The notes under the pieces are model-generated. The model ran no database searches. It was not told where the DNA came from and was given only the letters and a program-made list of their open reading frames with translations. DNA of 64,000 nucleotides from Circinella minor. Its lineage: Eukaryota > Mucoromycota > Mucoromycetes > Mucorales > Lichtheimiaceae. A program made the position numbers and the translations under genes. Shown in pieces: positions 45,619 to 58,700 of this stretch. Positions within the stretch are counted from its first letter, which is position 1; each line of letters begins with the position of its first letter. Where the stretch lies: assembly GCA_016758965.1 (NCBI GenBank), contig JAEPRB010000156.1:1-64000 (forward strand), given 5' to 3'.

Positions 45619-48600
45619 GTTGATATGGTTTAGAATTACTTTTAAACGAAAGAACCAGAAAAATCGTTCCTTTTGTCACCGAAATAATAGAAAAGAAAAA
45701 TAAAGAGAACCGTGTTCTGCTTGGCTTCAAAAGTGGCGCTGTTACTCACTTCCTATCGAGTGACTTTGATTTGCTGTCGTTACCCCGCAACACTTGTCAG
45801 GAGAGCTAACAAGCAAAAGTTATGAAATTTTCAATGCATTGTATCTTGACCTTACTGATATTCTACACATAAAAAGGTGTCAAAATTTTTAGACCAACAC
45901 ACATTATAATGACAGGCTTATCCACAAGAGTAACACTTATTTAGCCGCTTACATACAGTATTATGATGTGTCCATATTATGTAACACTAAAAATAAATAC
46001 TTTTCAATTGTCACAACTTCATATGAGCTATCGTGCTTACTTGCTGTACGTAACGATACAGTAAAATAAAATCAAAAAAGAAATATTAACTGCGTGTTAT
46101 TTATGAAAAATTGATCACTTTATATCAAAGTCATAAGAATTTTCAGGCTGTGTACGTAGACTCATAATAATTATATATATGATATATAGATGGTAGGACA
46201 GGAGATAATTACATTATATTGTTACTGATCTTTTAGATTTGTAAGTGAGAAGTCTGTTCAGGACGTTGAAAGGAAGATAAAAATAGTATGGCTTTGAATG
46301 GCATTTACATATCCCTAAAGAAAGAAAAAAAAAACCCAGAACCTTTTTATTGATACCTAAATAGATAAATAAAGGAAGCTTTAATTTTTGAACCAATATC
46401 GCCACATACTATTATATGCATATATGTACTTATACACACGAATGATTATGTTATGAGTGAGAAAACAAATAATACAATTAATGTATATATCTAGTCACTA
46501 CTATGTACATAGCTTATAGCATTCCTACTACCTACTGGCAGTTTATTAAACTAGGTTATTATTATCCTTCACCATTAAATTTTTACTTTAAATATAAATT
46601 CTTATACAATACTATTACTCAACCTTTAGTTTATTATATTACAAAGATAAATCACTTAGAAAGCATTGTAATAATACTTAAAATCACATGCAACATTATT
46701 CTGTTTGTATATATATTATTTATTTATTTATTTTTTTAAAAAAAGCCAATGTATCAGTAAGTTGTGTGAATTTCAAACAACCCGACAGGAAGCACGACGA
46801 GAACGTTCATTGGCAAAGCTTCCCAAAAAAAGTATTATTTATTCCCTCAGAAGCACGTGTATGTTGATCCCAAATGACGCGTTATCAAATAGGAACGGAT
46901 GAGAATGTAGTCTTGCCAAACATTATTCTTGCCACGCCATCTTGCCAAATGTTATCCTTGCCATGATTCTATACCCATCATCAATTACCCGCCAGCAATT
47001 GAGACTTGCATCCTGCAACACCACGCACTTGTATTACCCTCCTCGAGAATACATGTATAGTCTCCTTTAGGTCATACTATACTGGTTTATAATAAATCTC
47101 CCAAGTGTCCAAATCACATCCCTCACCAACATTATATGGAGCGCAAGATCCAGCTTGTTAACATACTTCTGGTTTTGTTTGTACCTTGGTTCCAACAACT
47201 ATCACTGATTTTGACACTATCGCTCGATATTGGTTTGACCAGAACCATATCAATTGGTACGCTTGGACAGAATCGAACGAAATCGCAGGAGGTACAAAAT
47301 GGGTTCACCAGGTTGCTTGAGGATTACTTTCATCCAGGCCAATTGTGACAACCTTTCAACTTGAATCCAAAAGCCAAGTCACCGTCATCCAGTTGATAAT
47401 TTAAACCACACCAAATACAAAGGTCCATGTCACTGATGGGATCATCCACCCGTTGGAATAAGTAGATACCTTGTTAAAAAAGGAAATATGACAGGCATTG
47501 CTGCCACTGGATGAAACTTTGCCTTGTACTAACGTTTCACCTACCCAGTTAAAATGGGCGTATCCGTAAGGCATTAGTGAACCGAAAGCACGTGAATTAT
47601 CAACTATGGTTGAAATGATTTGACAATGCTGTCACTGCTGAGCAAATGCCTGGTAACAAATAGTAAAACCCGAGTCTTGTTGGTCTTTCACAAAATTAAA
47701 AGCGTGTACTGCTAGCAACCAGCACAACAAACTTCCTTCTTTTGTAAAATATGGAGAGAAAAAAAAAAACGATCGTTATTTGCAGCAACGGGTTGTTCAA
47801 CCATGACAACCGTTCAAACTGAAGGATTGTAGCCAACTTAAAAAAGTTGCTGAAGAAAGATTGTTGCAGCATCTAACTTCATTCTTAACAATACACAACA
47901 GTACGGAATGCCTTGAAAGAACATTCTCCAATAAAAAGACTCACCATTAAAGTAACTAAATCCCTTTCACATGCATACTTGGATTTCACTCTTTCCATTG
48001 AAGCTTGTATACCATAATCAGCTCAATTTTCCTTCCTTGTTATTCCCAAAAAAAAGAAAAACAAGGTGTACCAATGGAAAACGTCAATAATCCGAACATG
48101 TCAAGCTTACGAAAAGAGTTGAAACCGAATTTGTCAAGGAACAAGAGACATGTCCAAGAACAATCGTTTCAAAAGAACCGTTTGGGTAATGAAAGTTATA
48201 TTATCATTCGAACCAAGCAGCATTCGTAAAATAATACAAACACAATCATAAGTTGGAAAAAAGTTCCAAACCTCTTTTTTTCTCCAAAAACCTATAAAGC
48301 GACTAACCACAAGTCAAAGAAAAAAAAGGCTGCTGTTTTTTTTTTCTCAAAAGTTAAGGAAAAGAGGCGGCAATTAAGAAATCACCTGAAACTTTTTTCC
48401 TGGTTCTTTACCAAAAATTAACCCTAAGGTTAAGACTGCATGCTAGTTTCTTTTCTTGTCAGGAAAAAAAAAACGACGCGCATAATATGGTAAGGTAGAC
48501 TCCAGAACCATGGAAAGAAGTAAAGAAAAGAAGAAGAGACTTTTCATTTTTTCACTCGACTGCGCATTTTTTATAAAAATTCATCTGCCGCAGTAAAGAA

Positions 48601-50846
48601 AAAAAAAATTAGGCGCCAGTTTTCCTCCATGCTGGACACGTTTAATTTGGTCCTGAAGGGATATTAATTCAAAAATCGGGGGATTACTAAAACCCCAATG
48701 GGTTATCAAGCGCATTGAAAATAATGCCTCAACTTCCTTTGATGAACGTTACGAAAAAAAGCTTAGAGAGTGCTCTATACATCTCTGTATGCCGATGAAA
48801 CTCAACATCCTGAATAAAAGTTTACAAAAGCAAGTCTGTATCATAACTCTTACATGTGAATACGATACAATATATATAGGTATATAAATATAATAAATAC
48901 GTATTATGAAAATAAAATCGGGTTATCTTCTTGGAATTTTTATTACAAAGGTACAATGAGGCCTGGGCTCAAACAGTTATTTAATGCAAGAGTTGGTACG
49001 GATGCTACGTTATTTATTGCCGAACGGCTAACAATAGAAAATCTCGGAACGGAACTCCCTTCACAACGGATCGTGAACGGGAACAAGTAAAAGACATATT
49101 GGTCTAATCTCTTATTAAAGTCTTTTGTCTATAATTATAAGTTATACATATATTTAATATGTTCGTATTGGTTTGATTGGTAAAAGAGTTTAGAAAGGTG
49201 TATAAAGGAGAACGGAGTGTAATAGAAGCATTCTATATGTGTATTATCTCTGTTTATGTTTTATCCTCTGTAAATAGACATCTACTTGAACATGATATAA
49301 GATGTGTATAAATTACTCTTTTCTTTTATCTTTTTCGTATACTTTTTTTAAGCTTACATAGCTACTTTAATACTGACTCGATCTCATAAAACGCGTCATC
49401 ATCGTAGCAAATAAATTAAAACCAACGACATCGATGTTAACCCATGCAGCTATGGCGTACACGTAAAGTCTAAGCGCTATCAGGATAGCAATTCTACATT
49501 CAATAAAAATGGGAACAAGGTATATCAGTTCAAATTAAGAGACTCTAAACTAGTGTAAATTATGAAAATATATAATTCGGTAACGGTAGAAGATAAATAG
49601 ACTATGCAGATGAGATGTATAAATATGAGTTAGATAACAAAAAGATACATTGGCTGTTTTGCGTATTTTGTGGTTCTTCATTTTGTTGTTACTGGGCCGA
49701 TAATCTGGGTGACCAATTCTCTACATAATGTTGTTACAATATTTTTATTACTCGTCCGGTCGATATCTATATATACCTGTACTCAAGGATGCTGAGATAC
49801 AAGAAAGTGACATTGGCTCTCATAAAGAATTCTAAACTACAAAAATAAAGGAATAATTTGGAAATACAAAATTACATATAAGATAGAACTATGTTATGCT
49901 AGCTATAAATGCCTACGCGCTATTAAAATGAATTTTCATTAGCATGATGATTTTATTATTATTATTGTCAATAGTAGTGGTATTATAGGCTCCAGCAATG
50001 AGCCATTTTTTTAAAGCTTGCTATAATAATCATCGTAACATTTGTTGTCAAAATGATTAAAACCAAAATATGTAAACTGTTGTCATGATAAGTTTACTTG
50101 TATCTTTATATATAAAAGAAAGTTTATTTTCTTATAATAGACTGATGTGATATAAGAGATGAAATAATAATATTCAAGCGAATAATGACCTAGAACTTGT
50201 TAGTGGTAGATTAAAGCAAAGCAAGCCCGACAAAACGATGCGCAATTTTTTTTTAAGCATCAGCCCCAAATTTTCCAGAGAATTTGGACTGTTCTCTTGT
50301 CGACAACCAACTTTCAACCTCTTTTACAGTAGCCAAAGTGAAAAGGTAAAGAAAAAACGTTTGTTTACTATAACGAACTTGAAAGAAAACAGGATTCTTT
50401 GTTTTTTTTTTCATTGTTTCTTTTATTATCAAAATAAACTTGTTTGGAGAAAAAAGTTCTGGCATTTGATCATTGTATATTATCTTTGCAACAACAACAA
50501 TAAAGTAAAAATAATCAGATGACAGCCAATCCTCGGCCTGTCAATAAACTATTCACACCATTAATGATAAATGTTGGACAAAGAAATTGAAGGAGAAGAA
50601 AGATCGTATTCTTTTGATTGTGAAAAAAATACTAAAAAAATATTTGAATTGTATATATAGGTTACTCGAACAAACCAAATCGAAACCGGAATCGACTGGT
50701 AAAAAACCCAAGAGTAAGTGAATAATATATATACATATATATTGTCGACAAGGATATAATACATGCTAAGAAGGAAAAGGAGAATATATATTAATATATG
50801 TATTAAATAAATTATCAAATAATGATTATAAAAATTAGTGGATGAC
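45619..50846. other. 5.2 kb accessory block with worn coding-like DNA
   Basis: Two textures: AT-rich DNA (45800-46740 and 48800-50250) and a less AT-rich segment (46740-48680) that looks like decayed coding or transposon sequence. In the latter, the minus-strand frame 47760-47401 reads coherently except for one TGA. Four CTTGCCA repeats lie at 46911-46966. CEFQTTRQEARRERSLAKLP near 46757-46815 is an isolated basic peptide frame. A minus-strand frame ending at 50253 (KEVESWLSTREQSKFSGKFG) may be a lone exon; no gene could be built around it. Confidence 0.4.
47401..47760 (-). pseudogene. Unrecognised decayed coding sequence
   Basis: A minus-strand frame with normal amino-acid composition. It begins around SPYFTKEGSLLCWLLAVHAF, continues DQQDSGFTICYQAFAQQ, is broken by TGA at 47634-47632, then reads IISTIVDNSRAFGSLMPYGY, AHFNWVGETLVQGKVSSSG and NGWMIPSVTWTFVFGVV to a stop. 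Sequence further 3' (47330-47130) also reads coding-like in shifted frames (ISFDSVQAYQLIWFWSNQYR). I could not assign a family. The single TGA and the frame changes indicate a dead gene or mobile-element fragment. Confidence 0.35.
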
Positions 50847-51747
50847 ATGAGCAGTGGAACAGAAAGCGATTATGCAAAGTATTGGATTGATTGGTTCTTA
50901 GAAACCAAAGGCAATGAATACTTTTGTGAAGTGGACGAAGATTACATCTTGGATCGATTCAATTTAACCGGTTTAAGTCAAGAAGTACAACAATACTATG
51001 CAGAGGCATTGGATATGATCACTGATAATTTAGGTAAGAAGACTGAAAAAATAAATTAGTTGTTGTTGTTGCTAATTATATGTGTTATGTATATTAGAAG
51101 AAGATTCTTTGAGCGATAAAGCACGAGAACAAATTGAAAAGGCAGCACGACATTTGTACGGTTTAATCCATGCTCGTTTCGTGATCACGACGCGCGGTCT
51201 TGCCAAAATGGTAAACTGTTTTTAAGTTTAGAGAAATAAGAATTAATGTTAATGATAAGTAATTAATCAAGGATAATGATGATCAATGATATATTAGCTT
51301 GACAAGTATAAGAAAGCAGATTTCGGTCGTTGTCCTCGTGTCCTTTGTAATTTACAACCACTTTTACCAGTTGGACTATCTGATGTTCCGTTGACAAAAA
51401 CGGTCAAATTGTATTGTCCACGTTGTGAGGATATCTATAATCCTAAATCCAGTCGACATGCATCGATTGATGGTGCTTATTTTGGTACATCATTCCCACA
51501 TATGTTATTCCAGGTTCATCCAGCTTATATGCCTACTAAATCAATTGAACGATATGAGCCTCGTATTTTTGGCTTTAAGATCCATGATATTGCAGAACAA
51601 CATCGATGGCAAGATCGTGCACGTGAAGAGTTTCAATGTAAACTTAAAGAAGATGAAGATAAATCAAAACTATCAACTACACGTCAACAACAACCTCGAT
51701 TAGTTGCTACCACACCATCATCTCAAAAGGTTGAAAGAGGAAATTAA
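50847..51747 (+). CDS. CKB1: Casein kinase 2 regulatory (beta) subunit
   Basis: Dimerises and holds two CK2 alpha catalytic subunits; acts in nucleus and cytosol on many acidic substrates. Three exons (50847-51033, 51098-51210, 51298-51747) give 249 residues. The start ATG at 50847 gives [20 protein letters not shown], aligning with the family start; no in-frame ATG lies upstream before stops. Hallmarks: [40 protein letters not shown], the zinc ribbon CPRVLC ... [12 protein letters not shown] (four cysteines that form the dimer interface), [20 protein letters not shown] and [11 protein letters not shown]. The tail is Gln/Lys-rich and less conserved. In tandem with the AMPK beta gene downstream (447 bp). 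Confidence 0.95.
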
Positions 51748-52194
51748 TAATGTTTATTCAATAAAAAAAAAAGGATACGTACTGTGCTTATAAATATATA
51801 TGTAAAGAAAAAAAGAAATACAACTTCAATTTATTCATCATTCCCAATCTCTCTTTCATATTTCGTTATTCATCCTATTTCTCTCATATACTCTTCTCTC
51901 CATTCTTTCTCTGCCTTTTCTCTCTCTCTCTTTATTTCTCTTTTACTTTTTTTTTTTTTTTTGTTTTTATTAAAATAAAAAAAAAAACATATACAAAGTT
52001 ATTATTACAAGTAGTTATTTTCATATTAAAGAAGAAAAATGATAAAAAGATAATTTTATCTTTCTAACCCAACAAATCTAATTTTAGCTGTTAGTCGAAT
52101 AGATAAATTAGGAATATTTTTTTGCCATAAACATAACTTTTTTTTTTCTTAGTGGTGAGATAGAAAGAGAGAATAACACTTTAATTTATATTCA
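51748..52194 (+). promoter_or_regulatory. AMPK beta upstream region with polypyrimidine leader
   Basis: The segment 51835-51965 is almost pure C/T on the plus strand (repeated CTCTCT and TTCTCT), ending in a T run. This is typical of transcribed leaders or core promoter tracts in fungi. Tail-to-head arrangement with the CK2 beta gene. No factor-specific site is claimed. Confidence 0.4.
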
Positions 52195-53887
52195 ATGGGC
52201 AACTCAAATTCAACTGAAAATAACTCTAATACCGAGACCAAACGAGAAAATAATAATACAGAATCTCGTCACGACAACAGCGACAATAATAATAATAATG
52301 AGCCAGCCGTACTTTCCTCTTCTTCTGGATATCAACTAGAAAAGACATCGCCAGCACCACCTGCCATTGTTACAACCGAAGCTTCATCGTCACATCATAG
52401 ACATGTTCCTTTTCGATTATCCGTAACAACCGTTCCTGATGAAGATAATAGTGCTCCAGCCTCAGCAACAAGTGAAACAGCACCTCCATTATCTTTTCAA
52501 CAAAATGACCAACCTTCTTCAGTAATTACACCGACAACAAATACCCCAACAACAACTACAAGAACAACAGCGACACCAACAAATATGACTAATACAACAA
52601 CACCTACTCAAGCAGTACCATTATCAACAGGAAGATCAGGCTGGGTATCAAGTACAGGGAATACAAGTCCATGGTATGGTGGATCGTTATCCTCTTCTGC
52701 TTCATCACATCATCGAAGTGATTCAGTTCGTGGACCTTATTATCGTACTCGAGGTATGAGTATTAATCGAGAACAAGAAATAGAAGAAGAACAATCTCAG
52801 TCATCATCACAACAACAGTCATCATCACAACGCTTAAATCGGAACAGAAGCCTTGTCCAACATTCAAAAGGTATAATATAGTTCCCAATTTAAATATATA
52901 AACGAAGGATATATATATATATTATTAATGCAGGTACCATACATTGTAATATTATAGCAGGAATACCTACAATGATTAGTTGGTCACAAGGAGGAAATAA
53001 CGTTTATGTTACTGGTACATTTAATGGATGGAAACATAAAATTAAACTTGTCAAGAGGTAAAAAATAATAATAATAATAATAGGAAAAATGATTTAATGG
53101 ATTATTTTTAGCACACAGGATTTTGCGACGGTTTTAGAACTACCACCTGGAACACATCGATTAAAATTTATTGTTGATGATGAATGGAAATGCTCTAATG
53201 AAATGGAAACTGCTACTGATCCGGACGGAAACCTTGTAAATTATCTACAAGTTATTGATGATGAAAATGAAGATGCTATTGAAGAGCTTGGAGGTGGAAG
53301 TGGTATAGATCGAGGTAAAATTATCATTGAGAAAATGGTCGTTTGAATAACTGTATTTTTATGTTGTTATCATTTCTAAACATATATATCATGTATATTG
53401 ATATAATATTAGTTGATACTCGATCAAGATCATCCACACCAACAAGTGAATATACATCTGAAATTCCACCTGACCTTTTAGCACTTGCACAATCTTTGTC
53501 TACAGAAGAAGGTCAAGGAGAAAATAATGCCAATGTAGAATGGGATCAACAACAACAACCACCCTCATTACCTCCTCATTTGGAAAAAGTCTTACTAAAT
53601 TCACAAAATTTAAGTGATGAAGACAATTCCGTATTACCTGAACCAAACCATGTTACTTTGAATCATTTATATGCAAGTTCTATCAAAGATAATGTGATGG
53701 CTTTATCAACTACTACACGGTATCGTAAAAAGGTAAGAAAATGAAAAAGGGAATGGGGGTTTTTTTTTTATTGTACAAGAAAGAGAATAATCAAGGTATT
53801 CACTCATATATGAATATATAATAATAATAATAATAATAATAGTATGTTACAACAATGTATTATCGACCGGTATTTCCAAAGCAATAA
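52195..53887 (+). CDS. GAL83: AMPK/SNF1 complex beta subunit (glycogen-binding CBM48 plus ASC domain)
   Basis: Scaffold joining the SNF1 alpha kinase and gamma subunits and directing localisation in energy stress. Five exons (52195-52870, 52934-53057, 53112-53314, 53413-53732, 53843-53887) give 455 residues. The N-terminal 230 residues are disordered, Ser/Thr/Asn-rich; MGNSNS at the start has Gly2 and a Ser at position 6, which fits N-myristoylation as in other beta subunits. CBM48: PTMISWSQGGNNVYVTGTFN, GWKHKIKL, LPPGTHRLKFIVDDEWK and NLVNYLQVID. The C-terminal interaction domain reads SEIPPDLLALAQSLS, QPPSLPPHLEKVLLNS, LPEPNHVTLNHLYASSIKDN, VMALSTTTRYRKKYVTTMYY and ends RPVFPKQ. All splice junctions are in phase. 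Confidence 0.95.
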
Positions 53888-53973
53888 TAATAATAAAGAA
53901 AAGGGATGAAGAAGAATAAATAAAGATAATATACAAAGAAAAAAAAAAAGAAAAGGAACTATTATTATTAATA

Positions 53974-55773
53974 TTACAAATTAAAATATTCAATAATATT
54001 TTTCATTCCTCCAGACCCTTTTTGAGAATAGTCCGTCCATTCTTCAATTGTATCAGTATTTGTTCTTTCAACATCTTCTTCATTCATCCAATACTGTGTA
54101 TTTTCCTTGAGTTCTTCTATTCGCCGATGAATACGATCATCCACAATTCTTCCAGTAAAACTACTTCGTCGAGCACATACACCTGGTTTACCGGCAATGA
54201 AAAGGTCTGCACGGATGGCCATCAGCTTATCAATAATTCCTAAAACACCACTATCATGACCAGCTAAATCTTTTGAAATCGGTAACACAGTCCAATTTCC
54301 AGGAGGCTTAATATTATTTTCTTCTTTTGACATCACCTCAGTTTCCAGACTTGTCACCGTGATTTGAAAATGTGTATAAAGATACTGAATAGCTTGATGA
54401 TGATAAATAGTTAAAGAATTGGGTGAGAAAGAAGCTGAGACAGGCATAAACCCAGCTTCACCTTCATAATTTTGTGTCTCAGTGGTGTTGTCCGATACTG
54501 TTTTGTCCACAAAGGATTGGTCAAATAAATGTGGATAATCCGTCAATAAGAAAAATGTAGGTTTTGTTCCTAGTTGTTCTGCACGAGTTTTAATCAAGTC
54601 ACCTAAAGATTCTGCACAGGGTAATAGCGCATCTGCAGGTTCAGCGCGTTCTGTTCGCCAATGAACAGCTAAATAAGGAGATAATTCAGTGGATAATTTA
54701 TCTGCAATATCTGTTATACGTTCATTGTAAGGAATAGGTTTTTCTGATGCTGGGTTTTGAATAAATGGGAACCTGTTATAAAATACCATTGTTATGTCAG
54801 TATATAAAGGGGGCGTTTTTTTATGATTGGCTTTTATACTCTTATTGTTTCAAAAATAAAAAAAGCCCGCTTTCTATCCTTATCTTCCCTCTTTTTTTTT
54901 TTTTTTTTTTTTTTACCTTCGGTCATAGTAAACACTCATTACTTCAGGTACATCATTATCATCTTCTACTTTGAATTCGTTATCATTTTCTTCTTCTTCT
55001 TTGCCAGCAAAGAATTCATAGAGAATTCGTTGATATTTTTTTCGTCGGCGAATATTACCACTATCGTGAAGATAAATTGATTTTTCATGCCACTGTGTAA
55101 AATCCATTAAAGGTGCAAAACAATTATCGGTTTCACCAATTTGTTTATGGTCTGCACTAAGGTGAACATGGAAAGTTTGTGATGTTACAGGGAACCCAAC
55201 TGCTTTACGCTCCTTCATCCAAGATGTAAAATTTCTCAAAGGAATATGTTGAAAGTGTTCTTGATTTTCTTCAGCCCATGTATTTGAATAATAAAATGTA
55301 AAGTCATGATCTAAACAAGCACCTAATCGTGACCCTCCAACATTAGGAAGTACAATGGTACGATTAAGCATTCCAGCCATGAACGCAAGTTGTCTTAAAT
55401 GCATTTGTGCTTTGCTTTCTATTATTTTATAATCATTATCATTCATTGATTATTAATTTTGCTTTATATACGTTATTCATGTAATACATGTGAATAAGTT
55501 ATTTTTACCTTGTTCCATAATAAATACTGGAAGCATGAACCTGCATGGGCCTCCACAGTATTTAAGGTCAATATTTTCTAATAACTTGGCTATTCGAGGA
55601 TCATTTCGATCATAAGAAGCCGGTTGAAATACAGATTTTTGATTTTGTTGTGTTGTTGAATGTAATGGGAATAATGGTGAATCATTTGTTGAATGCCATC
55701 GATAAATGAGTCCCGTTATACTGACTAGTACAAGTGATAATAAAGCAAGCCGCAGTCTTTGATAGGTAAACAT
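53974..55773 (-). CDS. Type II membrane glycosyltransferase, O-fucosyltransferase-like
   Basis: Three exons (55773-55509, 55418-54917, 54772-53974) give 521 residues. A short cytosolic tail precedes one transmembrane helix (LALLSLVLVSITGLIY, about residues 8-23) and a luminal stem, the layout of Golgi enzymes. The catalytic region starts KYCGGPCRFMLPVFIMEQES, then KAQMHLRQLAFMAGMLNRTI and VLPNVGGSRLGACLDHDFTF. SPYLAVHWRTERAEPADALL resembles the GDP-fucose-binding HxR-type motif, and LMAIRADLFIAGKPGVCARR and SSFTGRIVDDR follow. Fungal relatives are usually annotated as GDP-fucose O-fucosyltransferase-like. Donor and acceptor are not proven. An in-frame ATG at 55875 would add 34 hydrophobic/basic residues; the downstream start gives the better anchor. 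Confidence 0.65.
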
Positions 55774-58700
55774 ATACTTATATGAATGTGTGTAAAGAAA
55801 AAGAAGAATGAAAAAACGAGAAAGAAAGAAAAAAAAACGTTTTGGTCTAGAAAAAAAGAAACTAAAAAGTTTCATTTTTCCATGTTGATTACTATTGATT
55901 TATAATTATGGATAGTAACTGCTACTAAGGTTACAAGGTTAGTTTTTAAAAAGTAGTAACCAATTTTGGAAAGGTAAATTATCTTGGCAACATTATTATT
56001 CTCTGAGTGAAAATAAATAAACTAAAGTAAATGTTTATATGGAAGAAATAAACTAATCAAGTAGTAAAAATATTTTTTTTTTATTATGCATTTTGTTTGT
56101 TGTACTGCAAATATGCTTGGTCTTATCATTGCAAAAAAAAAAAAAAGCAACAATCGGTGCTTCCGTGTTAATGTCGATCTTCTCAAAAGGACGATCACAT
56201 TTGTTTGTACTACCTTCCCTCTTCTTATAATTCTATTTCACCCTTTACCTAGAAAAAAAAAAGACCGCCGTCAATACTGTAATTTTAATCCTGAAAATGA
56301 TGTTAAAAAAGATGCTATTTCTGTGAAACCGCCTCTTCTTTTATCCCTTCTGGTTTTTTATATGTATAATATTACCTTTCTTTTGGTTTACCCTTGAAAA
56401 AAAAAAAAAGATGTGAGTCTTTTTCATGTTGTTACTCTATTCCATTTTTAATTCGTAATGTTATTATTAGACATACGTATTAAGATAAATATACATGCTG
56501 CACAAATCACAACACATGAAACCCTCACGCTCTTCTCATAACTTATTATATTATACTTTATTACGTGCTATAACATGTTTTGGACTAATGAGATAATATA
56601 AATAATAAAAACAACACCATATTTATAATAAATAAAAGAGTTATTTAATGATGCTTGTTTAAATAATAAAAGAAACTTCCAGTATATTTATAAACTATAC
56701 AAAATTTCATTTTATCTTAATTATTTCATTAATTAAACAACATAATAAAAATGAGAGAGCACAGACTCAATATATTAGAAACCCAAGATGGCGGTACGGA
56801 GAGGGGAACATGATCATGTAAAAATTCTCCCATATTCTGTGTAACAATAATGACAATGCAATGAAACAATCATTATCATCTTATATCAGATGATGATTAC
56901 ATTTCTTTTTTTTTGTGGATGCCAGTACGTAGCGGAATTTTTTTAAGTTTTCTTGGAGCGTTACATAAGATAATATTCTTTTCTTAAACTCTTTTTTTTT
57001 TTTCCTCCTTGCAACATCCTTCTCCCGAACATTGATGTGTACGAATGATACTTTCTTTTATCCACCCTTATATAATAATAGTTTCGTGTAGTGCTGCTTT
57101 GCTTTTTTTTTGTTATATTAGCTCCTGTTTTTGTTTAAATAATTTATTATGTAGCATCATGGGGAATCATTACATAAGTAATATGGTAATACGTGATGAT
57201 ATAATGTATATGCAAAAATTATCTTGTTAATACTTTAGTATAATAACATGGTCATTTATTATATAATATTTTTAACTTGAACTTACATTGGAAACAGGAT
57301 GGAAGAAATGCACATGGTACATATCTATACCTAATATACTTCTGAGTATAATAGAAAATCATTGTACCTAAAAAAAAAAAAATCGTGATACGTACAGGAG
57401 GTCGAATAAAAATGGTCACTATAACGGTAGCTAGTTATTCTTATAGGTAACAATGGATAGTGAACTTAATACTATCAAAATTTGTGAATTTTTTGCTTCT
57501 CATACATTGCTTTATTTAGAAAAATTGCGTAAAGATGTATTATAAATATTAGAAAAATTTTATATAGACCTGTGTCTAAGTTTAGTATAAAAATGTGAAT
57601 AAATTATTCATGCAACTTCAATAAATTACAGAGGGTTCCCGTTCATTTTTTTTTTTTTTTTGTGAAAATCATAGGATGTAAAAATTAGTGGATACCAAGT
57701 ATATATTTAAATACTTCAACTCACTCTGTCTTTTAAAATATCTAATAAATAAACTGTAAATGTATGTCCCTGTTCTCAATAATGTTTTTATAACTATATT
57801 TGAACACGTACCTCATAACCTTTTTCTTTTCTACGTAATCTCTCTATATTATCACTCTATATAAACCAAAATAACAGCAACTAAATCAAACATTGGTTTA
57901 ACAGCTGAACAATACGCTATTCTGGCCGAGAAGAAAAGATTTCTTCCATAAACCATGACAAACCGATTACTGACATTGTGAGCTAAAAATGAATTTAACC
58001 TGTTTATTAAGGCACCTAAAATTAGCACGATACGTAAATACGTATCCAAAAATGTAAAGCGAGAAAGACAAGAAACAAAATAAACATTCTATAAGCTTCT
58101 ATGAAAAAATCCGTAAGAGGCGGGCGTAACAAAAAAGCAGCCTACTATCCTGTGTAATAATCTAATTGTAATCCTTATATTTATCACATGAATATTTATT
58201 TTTTTTCTCTACGTATCCGTTCAGCACTCAATCCTTCTAGCTGCTATAAAATTGAAATAAACGGGGGTATTGAAAATGTTGTTATGTTATTTTTACATAT
58301 TTTTGGTGAAGTTATAATGAGGTGTGAAAAGCAACTTATATGTAATTAACGGGGACCCCCCTGTATTTGATCATTTCAAATTTTGATGCTCTTGTAAAAT
58401 TAAAGGTATATGTACACTTAATTTTATTATCACGTAAGAAAAAGAATTCACAAAAACTGAAAGTAGTACGTAATAAGAAATATAACTTGGAGGCAATCGT
58501 TTAATATATAATCTATTTACATCAAATCAACAGTGTAAGATATTTTATTTTAAAATATATTATCCAATGAATTAACTGCTACTTTAAATACGTAGCAACA
58601 AACATAATGTAAGGAAAATGTCTTTATAAAGAGATATATATTGGAGTAATGATAAGTTGAACACAGTTCTTTTGATATATACCCTCATTCTTCTCTTTTT

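Noticed and set aside
50253..50465. Acyl-CoA-binding-like C-terminal exon
   Set aside because: KEVESWLSTREQSKFSGKFG is suggestive, but no upstream exons or start could be found, and the match is too short.
55774..55875. Upstream start for the glycosyltransferase (MKLFSFFF...)
   Set aside because: It would add a Phe/Arg-rich stretch encoded by pyrimidine and homopolymer tracts typical of 5' leaders; the downstream ATG gives a standard type II anchor.
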